A stretch of 64,000 nucleotides of DNA from positions 1,798,001 through 1,862,000 of the forward strand of contig JABELC010000006.1 in assembly GCA_028455995.1 (NCBI GenBank), in the 5' to 3' direction. The notes below the pieces were generated by a model. That model was not told where the DNA came from and did no database searches. It was given only the letters and a program-made list of their open reading frames with translations. The position numbers and the translations under genes were made by a program. This document shows positions 22,886-35,639 of this stretch, in pieces (positions within the stretch are counted from its first letter, which is position 1; every line of letters begins with the position of its first letter). The DNA is from Scleromitrula shiraiana (Eukaryota > Ascomycota > Leotiomycetes > Helotiales > Sclerotiniaceae).

Positions 22886-23010
22886 CTCGGTTAAATTAAA
22901 ATTGAAGCATGCGTAAGGGGGGAAACGGCACTCCATGAACTCGGATCTAAAGATTATTATTGAGTTGTTGTGTATATATAGCGATCATAAGCGAATTGTC
23001 TTAAAACACT
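22886..23010. mobile_element. remnant of a TIR element tip, interrupted
   Basis: After a TA at 22884-22885, bases 22886-22913 repeat the terminal inverted repeat tip found at 30871, 45792 and 62206 (CTCGGTTAAATTAAAATTG then AAGCATGCG). The next tip motif (ATAAGCGAATTG then TCTTAAAA, about 22987-23006) resumes after about 73 unrelated bases, so the tip has been broken by an insertion. It marks the left border of the AT-rich block. Confidence 0.65.
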
Positions 23011-23091
23011 TTAAATATATCTTTTTATTTTTATGTTAATTATAATAATTCTAAGAATTTAAAATTATATTTAATAAAAAATAATATGTAT

Positions 23092-23155
23092 AAACTTTAA
23101 TTTATCAAAACTTTAATTTATCAAAACTTTAATTTATTAAAACTTTAATTTACTA
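23092..23155. repeat. four tandem copies of a 16-bp unit
   Basis: The unit AAACTTTAATTTATCA is repeated four times with small changes in the last bases, just left of the first gypsy element. Confidence 0.85.
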
Positions 23156-23405
23156 TAGTAATATCAACTTGAACTTGAAAACTTTATAAAGATTTTATTA
23201 AAAATGATTTATAAATTTTTAGTATTTTATTATTACTAGTAGAATATTTTAAAATAATTTATAAAGAGATGACTAGTATCATGATTTATATATTAAATAT
23301 AAAGAAAATTAAAATTCAATTTACTAGTATTAAATATCTTTAAAAGATAAATAACTTGAATTAACTTCAAGTTGAATTTAAATACTAGTAATAAGAAATT
23401 ATAGA

Positions 23406-23535
23406 TGTCACGATTCTAGGGTTCTGTACAAGTGTGGCCTCAGGCCATAAGGCCGAAACCACTTCTATATAGTCGGTCTTCTTTAGCCAGCTTAGATTTA
23501 GTTCTTTATAAATCAATAATTTTATCATTTTGATA
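23406..23535 (+). repeat. 5' LTR of gypsy copy 1
   Basis: Begins TGTCACG. The outer part keeps GC-rich motifs (GTGGCCTCAGGCC), while the inner end is AT-degraded (TTTTGATA against TCTTGACA in the 3' LTR). Confidence 0.92.
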
Positions 23536-26369
23536 ATTTGATTTATTTTTTTTATATAGAATTTTCTTTGTTTTAAATATATATTATTCATAATTATTTT
23601 AGTTTTTTTAATTATTTAATTTTTGTATTTTTTGATATTTTAAAATTATGAAAATCTATTTATCAACTATTTATTTATTTATATAATTAGACGTAATTTC
23701 AATTTAAAGAAAGTTTTCTTTATTTTTTTTGTGTCTTTTATTTTATAGAATATTTATTAATAAATAGTTTTTATAGTTTATTTTATTTATTTAATATTAA
23801 TTTTAATTCTTTATCTTTATTATTATTATTATTATAAATAATCTATATAATATTAATAATTTATTAATTAGTTTTAATAAAAAACAAATTCTAAAAATAA
23901 TAATTATTTTATATAATTTTAAAAAAGGATTTTAATTTTTTGATACTAAAAAACCTTATTATTAGAAAACTTTTAAAACTTTTACTACTATTAATAATAA
24001 TAAATGATTTTTCTTTAACATTTTTTTATTATTCTTTATAATTAAAATATAACTCATCTTAAAACTAATTAATAACTTATAGTTTTATAAAAAAACAATT
24101 AAAAATTAAATAATAAATTTATTAAGATTTAATAAAATCTTAATATAATTTTTTAATTTATTTCAAGTCTTTATAATATCTTTTTTTGATTTTAGATTTA
24201 AAAAAGAATTTTAATAAAAAAAAATGAAGATATTAAGTCTATTATATAAAAGATTTTTTATAATTCTTTTTATTTCAAATTTATTATTAATATTTCTTAT
24301 TTTCATTTTGAAATTATTAAAATTTTTTATATAATCTTTTTTCTTGATAATATAATATTTATTCTCTTTTAATTTATTTAATAAACTATTTATAAACATT
24401 TTGTTGATTTTATTTCATAATTTTAATAAATAATAATTATAATGTTTAAAACTTTATTTATATTTTTTAATATTATAAATAACTAATAAATAACTTTTAT
24501 TAAACTATATAAATTAATTATAAATAATTTAACTTAACTAGACTTTTATATTAAATTCATTTTATATACTATTAAACTCAATTATAATAATAATATTAAA
24601 GTTGATCAACTCAAAAAAAAATTAATGATAATTTAAAAAAAAAATTAAAATAATACTTTTACTTTGATAAATAACGATTTAAAAAAATAAACTTACTTAA
24701 AACTATAAGATTTTTGATATAGTTTTTTTTAAATAAATCTTTAAAATTCTAATAATAAATTATATCTATAATAATTTAATAGATTTTTTTAAATTAAGTT
24801 TATAAAAAAGGAAAAACTATATTATTATATTAAAAACAAATATATATATTATAATAAATATAATCATTATATAAAAAGATACTTAATCAAAATCATGAAT
24901 AAAAATTACAGAATCAATTAGATTAATCTAAAATATTTATATAATGCATTTAATATCATTATTTATGATTAAAATAATAATTTCAAATTTAGATATAATT
25001 ATAAAAGATTTTAATTTAAATATTATTAAATAAACAATTTTATTTTTTTTAGATTTTATTAAGTATTTATAGTTCTTATTATATTTATTATAATTTTAAC
25101 TTTATTTATAGACTATGTTTTAAAGAAATTAAAGAAATAGAAAGAAAAACATTTTTAATATAAATGAATATTAAAAATCTTTATTTGATTTAAATACATT
25201 AATTTATTGTATAAATAATCTAGAAAATATTTTAAATTTAAAATCTAATGCTTTAAAACCTTTTGTATATAATGTTTTATTATTAAATAGTTTATTTAAT
25301 CTATTATTTTATAACTTGATAAAATCAAATTAAAACTATATATATTATACTTTTTTTTTATTTTAAATGTTTTATAAAAACCTTTATTAATATTTTGATT
25401 ATATATTATAATAATTAATATATTTTTAATCTTTTTAAACTTTAATATTTTTCACTAAATAATAATAAAAAATCTTTTTTTAATAGTGTAATTTAAATTA
25501 TTATCATTTATTTTATTATTGAGATATTTGAAAAGTTTTATTTTGAATTTCTTTTTTTTATTAGATTTAATATTAATATTATTTTGAATATATTATAGCT
25601 ATGATTGTATAATCTATATATATATATTATATTAATAAAAGTTTAATTTTCAATATTTCTTTATATTTATAATATTAATTAATTTTTATTTTATTACTAT
25701 ATATATAAAAGATTTTAAAAAAAATCTCGATCTTTTTTTTTCAAATTTTAATAATTTTATTTTATTTATATAAGATTAATATAATTTCTAAAACTAAAAT
25801 AATCAAATTTATATTTATAATAAAAGATATTATAAATGGAAATTTTCTTTATTTATTATTAAAAATAAAAAATAATATATTTAAAGATTTAGATTTAGAT
25901 AATAAAATTTTAAATATTAAAAATTCAAATAATAAAGATAAAAACGATAATTTAATTTCTAAAGTTGATATTATAAAAAGTTTTAATAAGAATAAATTTA
26001 TAATTTGTTTATTATGATCTAGATTTATTAAGATTATAATTAACTAATATTATATAATAATATTTTGTTTTTTATGGAGTATTATAAATAAGTTATTTCT
26101 TATTTTTACTTTTAAAAAAACAATTGCTTTTAATAGATTAATTGAAATATATATTTTATTAATTTTTTTAATATCGTTTTATTATTAATGAAAAGATATT
26201 TAAATAAAATAGTCTATATTAAATTCTTCATTAAATAATATTTATATGAATTAAAAAGCTATTATTATAGATTTATATTAGAGCGTTTTGAAAAATATAA
26301 TCTTTTATAGAGATATTAAAGTTTAATTAGATTTTAAATTATATAGATTTTTAAATAATTATTTTTAAC

Positions 26370-28860
26370 TTTTTAATTCAAATAAAATTTTGAATAAAAT
26401 TTTAAATAAAATTAATGATAAATATATAAAAAATAAATTAGATTATAACAAAATATATATTTTATTTAAATTATTATTGAAATATTGAGATTTTATTAAT
26501 ATCTTTTTTAAAAAGTTAATAAACATCTTATTTAAATATATTATCATAAATATTAATATTGATTTAAAATTTAGATTTGAATTTTTTTGTAATAAAAATA
26601 GTTTTTTTATAATTAGAGAATATAAAATCTTTTGTAAATATATTAATAATAATATAAAGATTTTTTATTAAAAGATCTATATTATTTATAATAATATTAA
26701 TACTTTTAGCAAAAAGACTTGAAAGAAATATATATATATACATTGATTGTTATAATTTTAATAAGAATATAATCAAGAATTGCTTTTTAATTTTATTAAT
26801 AAAAAATATATTTAAATAATTAAATAAAATAAAGATCTTTATAAAGTTCTATATATTTATAATTTTTAATAAAATTTGTTTAAAAAAAAGATAAAGAAAA
26901 GATTATATTTATTATTTGATATAAATTATATAAATATAGAGTTGTTTTTCTTTTAATTTTTATAATATTTTAATTTTTTTTCTAAATAAAAACAACTATA
27001 AAAATCATACAGAAAAGATTTTAAAAAGTCTTTATAAAATAAATCTTTATTTTAATATTGATAAATATAAGTTTCATATAATTCAAACAAAATATTTAAA
27101 ATTGATTATATTTAATAACGGAATTTTTATAAATCCAAATAAAATTAAAGCTATTATTAATTAAAGGATTTTAATTCAATTAAAAAAATTATAAAGCTTT
27201 TTTAATTTTGTAAATCTTTATTAATAATTTATTAAAAAATATTTTAAAATAATAAATTTATTAATAAAGTTATTATAAAAAATATTTTTTAGTATTGAAT
27301 TTTGATTTGCTAAAAAGTATTTAAAAAATTAAAAATATTATTCATTTTTAGTCTAATATTTAAATATTATAATCTGGATCTTATAATAACTATAATGATT
27401 AATATTTTTAATTAGATATTTAAAAATATATTATTACAAAAAGAATCTAATAACAAATAATATTTAATAATTTTTTTTCATTTAAATATTCTTTTTAAAA
27501 ATATAATTATGATATATATAATTAAAAACTATGAATTATAATAAAAATATTTAAAAAATAAAGATTAAAATTAACAAGAATAGATAATTTCGATATTTTA
27601 TTAATTTATAAAGATTTTCAATATTTTATAATTATAAAATAATTTAATATCTATCAAATATAATAAACTAAATTTTTAATTAAATTTAATTTTTATATTT
27701 ATTATCAATTTAATATAAAAACAACTTGATTTAATATATTAAATTGTTCTTTTAAAAAGAAATCAACATTTAAAAATATAAATAATGATTATCTAAATTA
27801 ATATTAATAAATTTTATTCTAATTCAATAAAATAAATTTATATATTTTAAATTTATTTAATTTAAATATAATCAAGAATTATTTTAAAAGATTTATTTTA
27901 AATATTAGAATTCTAATCAATAAAATTATTAATAAAATATATAAAGAATCAAATATTATTAGATATATAATTTAAGTAATTTAATTAAAAAAATTATAGA
28001 TCTAATCTTAAAAACTATTTAAATCTTTATAATTAATTTTATTCACAATTCAGTTTATAAAAAAAGGAATTTATTATAAAAAACAATTATTTATTTCTTC
28101 AAATAAAAAAATAATAATATAAATTCTTTATTATGATTATTTTATTTTATTAATAAATTATTTAAATTATGTAAAATATGTCAAGATAATCTAATATTTA
28201 TATATTTAAAAAAACTTAATATAAAATATTATTTATTTTATAAAGAATTATTATATTTGTTTATATTTAAAAAATTTATATTTAATCCCTTAAAATTTAT
28301 TATATTTATTAAAGATATTTTATTATATTTAATTAAATATTGTTATTAACTATATTATTTTTTTATTAGAATATTAATATTATAATATAATATATCAAGA
28401 TAGTTTAATAATTATTAATCTTTTAATCAAAATATATTATTTTATCTTTATTATCTTGTTGAATATTATAGATTTAATACATGCTTTTATCTTTTGGATT
28501 CAAAATTTATATAATATTTTTAATATTATAATAAATGATCAAAAAACTTAATTTATATCAATATTTTAAAAATAATTATATAAATAATGAAATATAAATT
28601 TATGATTTAATTCTATATTTTATTTATAAAAAGATGATTAATTAAAAAATTTAAATTAAATAATAAAAACATATTTATATAATTTTATTATTTTTTTATA
28701 GAATAATTGAATTGATTAATTATTATTAATTACATTTACTTTATATAATACTTTATCTAAATCAATTTTAATATCATTATTTTTTATAAATTATAGTTTT
28801 AATTCTAAATTAAAAATAAAACTCTTTGTTTTTCTATAATTAATATTTATAATATAAAAA
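26370..28860 (+). pseudogene. gypsy copy 1 pol remnant (reverse transcriptase, integrase)
   Basis: Conceptual translation with stops shows the start of a Ty3/gypsy reverse transcriptase at about 26450-26700 (homologous to the longer open stretch at 58671-59102). A gypsy integrase core lies at about 28390-28800, recognisable from the order of blocks: a YQD..I region, a WIQNL segment and an NDQ..FIS segment. RNase H should lie between but is too degraded to place. Many stops; non-functional. Confidence 0.75.
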
Positions 28861-29880
28861 GAAGATCTATTTGTAAATATATTAATAATATATTTTTAAA
28901 AAATTATTGATTTTTTATAAAGAATTTTAATATCATCATAGAAGACTTAATTCAAATATATTAATTATTATAAAATTGATTATTGAAAATATAAAATAAA
29001 AAATATAACTTCTTCAAATATAAAGAATATTTCAATTATTTATTGAATAATCAAATTTAATAATAAATATTATTTATATAAAATATTAATAGTTTATTCT
29101 AATATATATCAATTAAGATTATTAAAGGAATTCTAAATATTTCTAATCTTTTATATAACATTTTTATATTAATTTTCTTAAACTTCGTTTTTAAATAATT
29201 TATAATTAATGAACTTTTTAATTTTAAATATAAAAACAATAATATTTTTTTAAAAAATAATAATATTATAAATAATTATATTAAATAAAAATTTAAAAGA
29301 ATATTAAATATTGAAAAATTAAAAAATAAAATATATTTTTTTAAAATTTAATAAAAAACTATAATTCAATATTTATTTAAAAAAATTATATATAAAAGTA
29401 TAAAATTTAATTATATAATTTTTATAAACAATTTGAAAATATATTAAAATATAATTTAATATAATTTATAAAATAAAAATCTTTAAAAATTAAAGTGAAA
29501 AATATATATAATTATTTAATTTTAGATTATTATAAAAAGTTATATTTTATAAATAATTTAATTTTGTATTAATATAAATATTATATAAAATTAAATATAA
29601 AATATAATTTCTTTTATCCAATAAATATAATTAAAGAATATTAAAAATAATTATTTTATAAATAAAATTTTCTAATACAATATAATATTTCAATTATATT
29701 AAATTAAATTAAAATATATGAAATATATAAAGATATAAAATAATAATATAATGTTATTATAAAGATTGTATTAATATCTTTTCTTTATTTAAATCCTTTT
29801 ATTTTAATTTATTTTTTATAATTTTGCTTTTATTTATTCATTTTTAATTAATTAAAATGTATAATTTAAAAAATGATAAT

Positions 29881-30010
29881 TATTATAATTCTAGAGTTTT
29901 GTATAAATATGACTTTAAATCATAAAGCCAAAACCATTTTTATATAGTCGGCTTTTTTTAGCTAGCTTAGACTTAGTTCTTTATGAATCAATAACTTTAT
30001 CATCTTGACA
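29881..30010 (+). repeat. 3' LTR of gypsy copy 1
   Basis: 130 bp aligned to the 5' LTR without length change. Here the outer (right) end keeps original bases (ATCATCTTGACA) and the inner end is degraded. The upstream A-rich sequence (AAAAAATGATAAT) corresponds to the polypurine-like AAAGGTGGTAAC of copy 2. Confidence 0.92.
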
Positions 30011-30502
30011 ATAGATTTTTATTTAATATTATACTAGCAAATGATATAATATAAATCAATTTATAATTGATGTTCAAAATCTAAAAATAAAAGATTATTT
30101 AAATTTATTATATATATAAATTTAAAAATTAATTCTCTAAATCAAGAAGAAAAGAAGATATTAACAACTTGAAATTTAAATATATTAATAAAAATATTAT
30201 TTATAATGATTATAATAAGTCGAAATTGTTATATAATTAATTTTATTATATATTTATAAAATAACTTATATATTCAAATTAATAATAAAGTTGAAGTTTA
30301 ATTTATATATTATTATTAAATGAAGAAAAATAAAGATTTTATTATTATTAATAACTTTTTTATTATCAATATATTGTTTATTTATTATTTACTAGTATAT
30401 TACTAGTAATATTTATTATACTACTAGTATTACTAGTAGTATTTATTATATTACTATTAGTAGTATTTCAAGTTATTATATTATTAATAATAATATTATT
30501 AT
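30011..30502. repeat. AT-rich spacer with ACTAGT-containing repeats
   Basis: No TE domain recognised. A cluster of TACTAGTA-type motifs with ATTTATTATA spacers lies at about 30388-30470. Otherwise featureless. Confidence 0.5.
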
Positions 30503-30660
30503 TGTGGTTTTACTGTGGTAAAGTGTACGATATATAGTATTATGATTTGTGTGGTATATTCTTATTATTGATCTATCTATGATATAGATTATTAAGTCGT
30601 ATATATATATGATTGTGATTATATGCTATCTTTATGATTTATATTCTAATATTAGTATTA
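30503..30660 (-). repeat. 3' LTR of copia-C copy A
   Basis: On the plus strand it starts TGTGGTTTTACTG and aligns over about 158 bp with 42958-43118. It contains the near-palindrome around GTCGTATATATATA. The sequence here is less mutated at its left (outer) end. Confidence 0.75.
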
Positions 30661-30870
30661 TTTGAAAAAAAAAAAAAGTTAAGTTAAACTTATTGTATAT
30701 TATAATATTATCTTTCTTTATTTTTTTATGAAATATATCAAAAGGTTGAAATACATATAAATAATATAATTAAATAAAAAAAAGTCAATGTAATAAAAAA
30801 AAGTGTACGTAGAATTATAATTGTTGTTGTTTTAGTAGACGTTATTTTTGAAGAAGTTATTTTTGGATTA

Positions 30871-31660
30871 CTCGGTCAAATTAAAATTGAAGCACGCGCA
30901 AAATAAGCGAATCGCTTCAAAATCGACGATTTTGTACAAATCACCTTTTGCGCCGATATAAATAAATCAATTAATTATTTATAGAATTATTTAAAATATT
31001 AAATGTAGATTATTTTTATATTAAAATATCTATTATTGAAATTTAAAAATTAAATAATGATTTTAAAATTTATAATATTTATTTAAATATAAAGTAAAAA
31101 TCATATAAAAATACTATAATTTTAAGTTAATTTAAATCAAATAAATTATTATATTAAAAAATAATAAAAATATATATAAATATTTAAAAAAAAACTTTTT
31201 ATTTAATATAAATATTATATATATTCAAAATATATAAAAAATATAATATAATAAAATTAAAAAAGATATATATAATATTTATAAGCACTAAAAAACATTA
31301 AGTATCATTATAATTTCGATTTTTAAAAATCATCAAAATCATTTTAAAGTTTTATATATAATAATTTATATCTTTATAATTATTATATTAAAATATTATT
31401 TAATATAATTTTGATTTGAATGAATTATTAAGATTTTTAAAAATTTTAAAAAGTTAAAAATACCCTTAAAACTTCGACTTTTCAAGATTATTATATTATA
31501 TTTTAATATATAATATTTATATTAAATAAAAGCTTTTTTTTCTATATATTCATATATATCTTCATTATTTCTTAATATGGTAATTTATTTAATTTAAATC
31601 AAGTTAAAGATATTGTATTTTTATATGATTTTTACTTCATATTTAAATAAATATTATAAA
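30871..31660. mobile_element. truncated copy of the long-TIR element
   Basis: Starts after TA at 30869-30870 with the tip CTCGGTCAAATTAAA and follows the 45792-46768 copy closely for about 790 bp, then passes directly into copia-C sequence. The right TIR is missing. The tip carries the AAAATAAGCGAATCGC variant that sits at the right end of the 45792-46768 copy. Confidence 0.85.
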
Positions 31661-31900
31661 TTTAATAATTATTTATAATCTTATATTTTTATTGATTTTT
31701 TTAATACTTTCGAGTTTTTTAATAATGATTATATATACTTATCAAATTATTTTATAATAATATTCGATCATTTTAATAAAGTAATAGTCTTCAATAAATA
31801 TATATTTAGTTTTAATCGCAATTATATAAATATTGTTAATAAAATCTTTTTTTATAAAATAAATTCTTTAATTATGAATAATTAATTTGAAAAGGCTATT

Positions 31901-32060
31901 TGTCTGTATAGTCAAACACGTGACCTTACGTCACGTGTCCGTTGAGGAGATATATATTTTTAATGGTGTATAACACTTTTTTTGAACTTTTTGAATAAAT
32001 AATATAATATTGATTGATATTGTAATTGTATAGTTCTATATTTTTGAAATTATATAAATA
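31901..32060 (+). repeat. 5' LTR of copia 1 copy 1, with E-box/CRE-like motifs
   Basis: 160 bp starting TGTCTG. Two CACGTG boxes (31917-31922, 31932-31937) flank a TTACGTCA half. The outer half keeps these GC-containing motifs while the inner end is AT-degraded. Confidence 0.92.
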
Positions 32061-34016
32061 TTAATTAGTATGTGTATTACAAATTAGGACTTTTATTTTG
32101 TATATAATACTAATTTTGATAAATTCTAAATATTTTTGTTTATTATTAATAAAAAACTTTTTATAATTTTTGATAATAAAAGGTTTTATAGATTATTTAA
32201 TTTTTGATAAAAAAAAAAGTTAAATTTTATAATATTTGAATGTTTATTGTAGAAATAGTAGTTTTTAATTTTAGTTTAGATATTATAATATTTAAATATT
32301 TATTATAAATTGAATGGTTTTTAAATCAATTTTAGAATTATAAAACTTGAATATTTATTATAAATAAAATAATGATAAGAATATAAATTATATTATATTA
32401 TTTAAATATATATTATATTGTTTAAAAAAATATTTTAATAAATAAAAATATTGATAACGATAACTATTTTATTATAATTATAAAAGTAACGATAAAATCA
32501 TTTATATAAGAATTTTTATTTAAAAACTTTTATAAAATTTTTAATAAATCTTTTTTTATATTTTTATATTTTTTTATAATTACTTTATTTTCTTTTTTAT
32601 TTTATAATGAATTTGTTTATTATATATTTATTTTATAAATCGAAACAATTATATTCAATTCAAAAACTTTATTAAAATAAATTTTAATTTGATATTAGAT
32701 TCATTTTATAAATTAGACAATTATATTTGATTTAAAGTTTTATTAGATCGAATCTTTAATTTAATATTAAATATTTATTTAATAATAGTAAAAAAATTAG
32801 GTAGAAATAAATTTAACAACAATTATTATATTATTTAGTGAATAAACACAAAACATTATTAAAAGCACTTTTTTATTTTGCATTATAATATTATAGATAA
32901 TATAGTGAGTAGAAATGATGCAAAAAAAAAAAGAGGTTGAAAAGCATAAGCATGAATATGAGCTTTAAATAATTATAAAAAAAAAACAATCTAATAAATA
33001 TAAATATTTAAAATTTAAGATTGTTATTAATAATTCGATAATCAAAGCAAATATTTAATCAAACCGAAAAATCTTAATCAATATTAAAAACATTATTAAA
33101 AAATTTTAATAAAAGTCTAATATATATAAATCTATTATAAAAACAATATTAATAAAAAATATTTAAACAAATATAAATTTTGATATTTCAAATATAAATA
33201 AAGGTTTTTTTACTCAAAAATATAGCAAACAGTATTTTTGGAGGGTTTATATTTGATTTTAAAAAAAGACAATAATTAAAAAGTAATAATATATGCGACT
33301 TTGAGTATAATTAAAACTTTAAACTTAGATAAAATAATAAGCATTATAAAGATCTATTTAATAAATCATCTTTAAACAATTTAAACTTTATTAATGAATA
33401 TAAGGAATATAATATAAAAAATTTATATATAGTAAACCGTTATCTAAAGTACAAATTTAATAAATATATAATTAATAATTTAAAGATTTTTATTGATATA
33501 AATTTATAAACGGATTTTAAAAAAACGTTCGAAAATATAAATATAAAGATATTTTAAACATTAAATAAAGGATATTTAATAATAATGAAAAAAGTATTAT
33601 GAAAAAGTAACGTTTATATTAATATATTTATACTAATAATCTATATAATATAAAGTGTAATACATATAAGATTATGCTTTAAATAGATTAAAGCTTATTT
33701 AAAGAAGATTTATAGAAATTGATTAATAAAATTTAGGTCTAATAATATAAAGATAATAATAGAAAATCTAAAGCAAAAATGGGATTAAAAAAAAAATGTA
33801 AAAAAACAAGCTAAAAAAGAAAAATAAATTAAATAAAATACTTTAATCATATAAATAGCGATAAATTTATTAAAACAATTTAATAAATCATTAGAAAACA
33901 TCTAGTTTATAATAAAGGCCAATTTTGAATACTTATTTAGAATTATTTTAATGATATCGATATATAATTTTATACGTTATATTATTTAATATATAATTTT
34001 ATTTAATAGCTATATA

Positions 34017-34390
34017 TTATATAATAATTAAAATCATTAGAATAAAAATAATTATAATAAAAATTATTATAGTTAAAATAATTGTATGTTTTAATTTGGT
34101 TAAAGTTATTTTAGTTAAAATCAATCTAATCAAAATTAATTTAATCAAAATCATTATGATATAAATGATTATAATAAAAATTACTATAATCAAAACAATT
34201 GTACATTTTAACTTGATTAGATTTAATTTAATTAAAATCAATATAATCAAAATCAACTTAATCGAAATTAATCTAATTAAGATTATCGTATATTTTAGAA
34301 TAATCAAAATAATTATAATCAAAATAATCGTAATTATAATTAAAATAACTATGATTTTTAATGCAAATAAAATTGAGAAGATAAACAAAA
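34017..34390. repeat. degenerate short-period tandem array (copia 1 copy 1)
   Basis: Units of roughly 15 bp such as TTAATCAAAATCAAT or ATAATAAAAATTA repeat imperfectly for about 370 bp. Both strands stay open because the unit encodes Ile/Lys/Leu in most frames, which produces artefactual ORFs. The same array sits at the matching place of copy 2 (45240-45570). Confidence 0.75.
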
Positions 34391-35639
34391 AAATAGAAAA
34401 ATATATATATATAGAAATAAATATAAAAATTAAGAATATTATTAAAAAAAAATTGTTAATATTATATATTGAAAATTTAATATTAGATCAATTTAAATAA
34501 AATATATAATAATGCGATAAAATTTAATAATGAAAATGATAATTTTGATTATAAATTAGTTATATATAAATTAACTTTATAATATGTAGATATTTTGAAC
34601 GAATTTGCAATAATAGCATTTTCAATTATATTTAAAAGTAAAATGTTTAAATATTATATATCGAATTTTACTATATTTCTACAAAAAATAAAGAGTTTAA
34701 TTATAGAATTTAAAGTATAATATTAAAAAGAATTATATTATTGTAATATAATAAATAAATAGATAAGACTAATAATGAAAAGTATTATAAATAAGAATTA
34801 AGAGAAGAAACTTAAATAATATTTGAAATTATTCTTTATAGAAGTAAAGTGATTATATAAGATTTTATTAAGCGATATAAAAAGTTAATTATATCTTTAT
34901 GAAAAAATAATTTTATTATATTAATAAATTAGATAATATATTTAAATATGTTATTAATTAGTTATAAATATCTTTAATTTTATCTAAAAAATTAAAGAAA
35001 TAATTTAGATCTATAACAAATTATAAAGTAATAATATTGATATATATTATGTTAAAAAAAAATTTATAGATAATTTATAAAATCGAAGCAAAAGTTTCAA
35101 CTATAGCAAATACAATAAAATAAATAATTATAATAATTAAAAAGGATATAATAATTATTAAGATCGATTTGAATTATGATTTAATATTCGAGAATAATAT
35201 AGTAAAGAAAGTTTTAAATCAATTTATAAAAGACAATATTAGATATATAAGAAAAAAGAATGTTTTTTTATAAATTACTTGAAATTAAATTAAAAAAAAA
35301 TCTAAAGAAAGTATAAAGAAAAAATCATTAAAAACAATAATAATTACATATATAAATAATTTTTAATATAATATAAAAAAAAACAAGAAATAAAGGAAAA
35401 GGATATCAAAAAGATCTATAAAGCATTTTATATAAAAATAAAATATTTAAATAAGATTATATTAGAAATATATTATATATTAAATAATTTAATTAATAAT
35501 CTATAAATAATCGCTAGATTTGTAAAGAAAATATTTAAATATATATTAATATATAAGAGATTATCTAATAATAATTAGATTGGTAGAGATATAATATTAA
35601 AACAAATCATATATAATTTTAAAATATTCTTTGCAAATA

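Larger units (their letters stand above)
23406..30010 (+). mobile_element. Ty3/gypsy LTR retrotransposon, copy 1 (complete, degraded)
   Basis: 6.6-kb element bounded by 130-bp direct LTRs (23406-23535 and 29881-30010) and flanked by the 5-bp target duplication ATAGA (23401-23405, 30011-30015). Internal order is reverse transcriptase then integrase, the Ty3/gypsy order. A second copy in opposite orientation lies at 55312-62164. All frames are broken by stops, so it cannot make its own proteins. Confidence 0.92.

Noticed and set aside
30388..30470. CRISPR-like spaced repeats (ACTAGT motifs)
   Set aside because: Repeat units are short and imperfect and the spacers are simple AT sequence. This is eukaryotic nuclear DNA.
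32070..34000. Tyrosine-recombinase or DUF3435-like reading in the 5' part of copia 1
   Set aside because: A short stop-rich stretch near 33220 (QYFWRVYI) loosely recalls such proteins, but no catalytic residues or continuous similarity can be followed.
34017..34500. Overlapping 111-123-codon ORFs on both strands
   Set aside because: They arise from the degenerate AT tandem array inside copia 1. Composition is almost only Ile, Lys, Leu and Asn, and the mirrored array at 45240-45699 gives the same artefact.
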